A stretch of DNA of 6,495 nucleotides from Candidatus Ethanoperedens thermophilum (lineage in GTDB: Archaea > Halobacteriota > Methanosarcinia > Methanosarcinales > EX4572-44): the NCBI GenBank assembly GCA_012910725.1, contig WNEG01000030.1, positions 1 through 6,495 on the forward strand. Reading direction: 5' to 3'. Below, one piece after another: positions 5,578 through 6,495 of the stretch (its first letter is position 1; the number at the start of each line of letters is the position of its first letter). The notes beneath the pieces are model-generated. The model did not search any database. It had not been told where the DNA came from and was given only the letters and a program-made list of their open reading frames with translations. Made by a program: the position numbers and the translations under genes.

Positions 5578-5674
5578 CGTTCTCTTGATCCAATATACAC
5601 CTTACTGCAACCCGACCACGCGGCAACCAGAACCCACCTACCTCACATTCTGTCCACGCTTGTACTAATACGTG

Positions 5675-5686
5675 ACCTCCGGTGGT
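5675..5686. promoter_or_regulatory. Near-palindrome in divergent promoter region
   Basis: ACCTCCGGTGGT is symmetric at 10 of 12 positions around CCGG. It lies between the two divergent TATA boxes of the ATPase and metallo-hydrolase genes, about 32 bp upstream of the latter's. It could be a regulator site, but one short imperfect palindrome is weak evidence. Confidence 0.25.
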
Positions 5687-5717
5687 TTTTACATCAGCTT
5701 AAAACACATACAAAAAC

Positions 5718-5725
5718 GTATATAT
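5718..5725 (+). promoter_or_regulatory. TATA box for the metallo-hydrolase gene
   Basis: GTATATAT, preceded by an A-rich CAAAAAC that could act as a TFB recognition element, predicts transcription from about 5748. That gives a leader of about 26 nt to the ATG at 5774, enough to include its Shine-Dalgarno. Confidence 0.55.
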
Positions 5726-5763
5726 CATCAAAAACAGAAGAAAGTACATACTGCTGATTGAAT

Positions 5764-5767
5764 GGAG
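5764..5767 (+). promoter_or_regulatory. Shine-Dalgarno fixing the 5774 start
   Basis: GGAG lies 6 nt before the ATG at 5774. The earlier in-frame ATG at 5762 overlaps this site and has no ribosome binding site of its own, so the downstream ATG is preferred. Confidence 0.7.
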
Positions 5768-5773
5768 ATACTA

Positions 5774-6409
5774 ATGAAAATTACTATTATTTATGATAAC
5801 GATGTTTACACAAAAGGTCTCAAGTCCGACTGGGGTTTCTCCTGCCTCGTAGAGGTGTATGGAAAAAAAATACTTTTCGATACAGGTGCACAAGGCTTTA
5901 TACTCCTTGATAACATGAAAAAACTCAATATAGATCCATTTATGATCGAGGAAATTTTTATTTCCCATTCCCATTGGGACCATACTGGCGGGCTTTCAGA
6001 TTTTCTTGCAGTAAATCCAGTCAAAGTTTATGTCCCTGCCTCATACTCTAAACCACAAAGTGCAAGAGAAGTGGTTAAAGTAGAAGAGCCACTTAGAATG
6101 CACGAGAACATTTTTTCAACCGGTGAACTCGGGGGGATAGAACAGTCTCTCGTGGTTAAAACAAAACGGGGGGTAGTCGTGATTGCAGGTTGTTCTCATC
6201 CAGGAGTTGAGGAAATCCTGAGAGCGGCATCGCATTTTGGAAGGGTTTATGCACTTATTGGAGGGCTGCACGCATTCAAAGAGTTCAGTCTGCTTAGAAA
6301 TTTAGCATTAATCTGTCCCACCCACTGTACCCAGTTCAAATCAGAAATAGAGTCACTGTATCCTGATAAGTGTGTTAGGGGGGGTGTTGGTAAAGTGATA
6401 CAAATATAG
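5774..6409 (+). CDS. Metallo-beta-lactamase-fold hydrolase, pterin-synthase-like
   Basis: This 211-residue cytoplasmic protein has the metallo-beta-lactamase fold. Visible motifs are LFDTG at 34-38, the metal-binding SHSHWDHTGG at 64-73 (H65, H67, D69, H70), GCSHPG at 139-144 (H142), GGLHAF at 163-168 and PTHCT at 182-186 (H184). The GCSHPG, GGLH and THCT set fits the COG1237 group. That group includes the Methanocaldococcus enzyme that forms the 7,8-dihydropterin-ribofuranosylaminobenzene phosphate intermediate of methanopterin synthesis, but it also has many members of unknown substrate. It is shorter than the roughly 250-290 residues I expect for that group, with a compact middle (about 85-130) and an HCTQ where HCTG is common, so I do not assign the pterin reaction. 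The start at 5774 (MKITIIYDND) matches the family N-terminus and has GGAG 6 nt before it. The gene is divergent from the ATPase gene, with a separate TATA box. Confidence 0.85.
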   Translation: MKITIIYDNDVYTKGLKSDWGFSCLVEVYGKKILFDTGAQGFILLDNMKKLNIDPFMIEEIFISHSHWDHTGGLSDFLAVNPVKVYVPASYSKPQSAREVVKVEEPLRMHENIFSTGELGGIEQSLVVKTKRGVVVIAGCSHPGVEEILRAASHFGRVYALIGGLHAFKEFSLLRNLALICPTHCTQFKSEIESLYPDKCVRGGVGKVIQI

Positions 6410-6413
6410 TATG

Positions 6414-6431
6414 TGTTTCGAGCTTGAAACA
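6414..6431 (+). terminator. Hairpin after the metallo-hydrolase gene
   Basis: TGTTTC (6414-6419) and GAAACA (6426-6431) form a 6-bp stem around GAGCTT, starting 4 nt after the stop codon. No U tract follows, so it may mark or protect the 3' end rather than act as a classical terminator. Confidence 0.4.
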
Positions 6432-6471
6432 AATACCAAATATAAAGCTCCTTAGAGGTCGTCATAAAATA

Positions 6472-6477
6472 ACCTCC
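6472..6477 (-). promoter_or_regulatory. Strong Shine-Dalgarno before an antisense ATG
   Basis: On the minus strand GGAGGT is followed after 6 nt by ATG at 6465-6463. The frame it opens has 72 codons (6465-6247) and runs antisense through the 3' end of the metallo-hydrolase gene, with no recognisable protein family. The site is a real sequence match, but whether it is used is unknown; it could also be the surviving 5' end of a lost gene. Confidence 0.3.
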
Positions 6478-6495
6478 GCAACTTTGAATCCATAA

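Noticed and set aside
5541..5600. N-terminal 20-residue extension of the ATPase starting at GTG 5600
   Set aside because: The extension contains the TATA box used by the gene, and the family's N-terminal motif begins right after ATG 5540.

Overview
The window reads as a piece of an archaeal chromosome, most likely from a euryarchaeote related to methanogens or anaerobic methane oxidisers. The strongest evidence is a full-length sn-glycerol-1-phosphate dehydrogenase, the enzyme that sets archaeal lipid stereochemistry. The archaeal type of CobT, a DUF63 membrane protein, a stand-alone LigD-type 3'-phosphoesterase and archaeal-style TATA boxes just upstream of start codons agree with this. The exact lineage cannot be read from the sequence and is my inference.

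Layout. Positions 1-339 hold no convincing gene. They contain a 30-nt hairpin-forming repeat in two copies 66 nt apart, a 10-bp-periodic short tandem tract, and nested inverted repeats that probably end the cobT transcript. Next, on the minus strand, lie egsA (2488-1427) and cobT (1356-340), in that transcription order; cobT also appears to have its own TATA box. A DUF63 membrane protein (2509-3345) is transcribed divergently from egsA, with only 20 bp between the two start codons. A gene-free stretch (3346-3706) carries a second 10-bp-periodic tract and a tandem repeat that flanks the TATA box of the next gene, the 3'-phosphoesterase (3707-4162). That gene converges on an AAA-type ATPase (5540-4335, minus) across a 172-bp spacer with long inverted repeats. 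The ATPase and a metallo-beta-lactamase-fold protein (5774-6409, plus) diverge from a 233-bp region with one clear TATA box for each direction.

Start codons. I revised two starts from the longest open frame. The ATPase start moves 20 codons in, because a TATA box lies inside the longer reading frame. The metallo-hydrolase start moves 4 codons in, because a GGAG Shine-Dalgarno sits 6 nt before the second ATG. egsA begins with TTG preceded by GAGGT. cobT and the phosphoesterase look leaderless or nearly so, so both modes of initiation occur side by side.

Function. The genes do not form one obvious pathway. They represent lipid backbone synthesis (egsA), cobamide nucleotide-loop assembly (cobT), DNA-end repair (3'-phosphoesterase), a regulatory or conformational ATPase of unknown role, and a possible pterin-related hydrolase. 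I see no mobile element, rRNA, tRNA or cas gene. I do not see a convincing new multi-gene system. The most unexplained material is in the intergenic repeats and in the egsA/DUF63 divergent pair.
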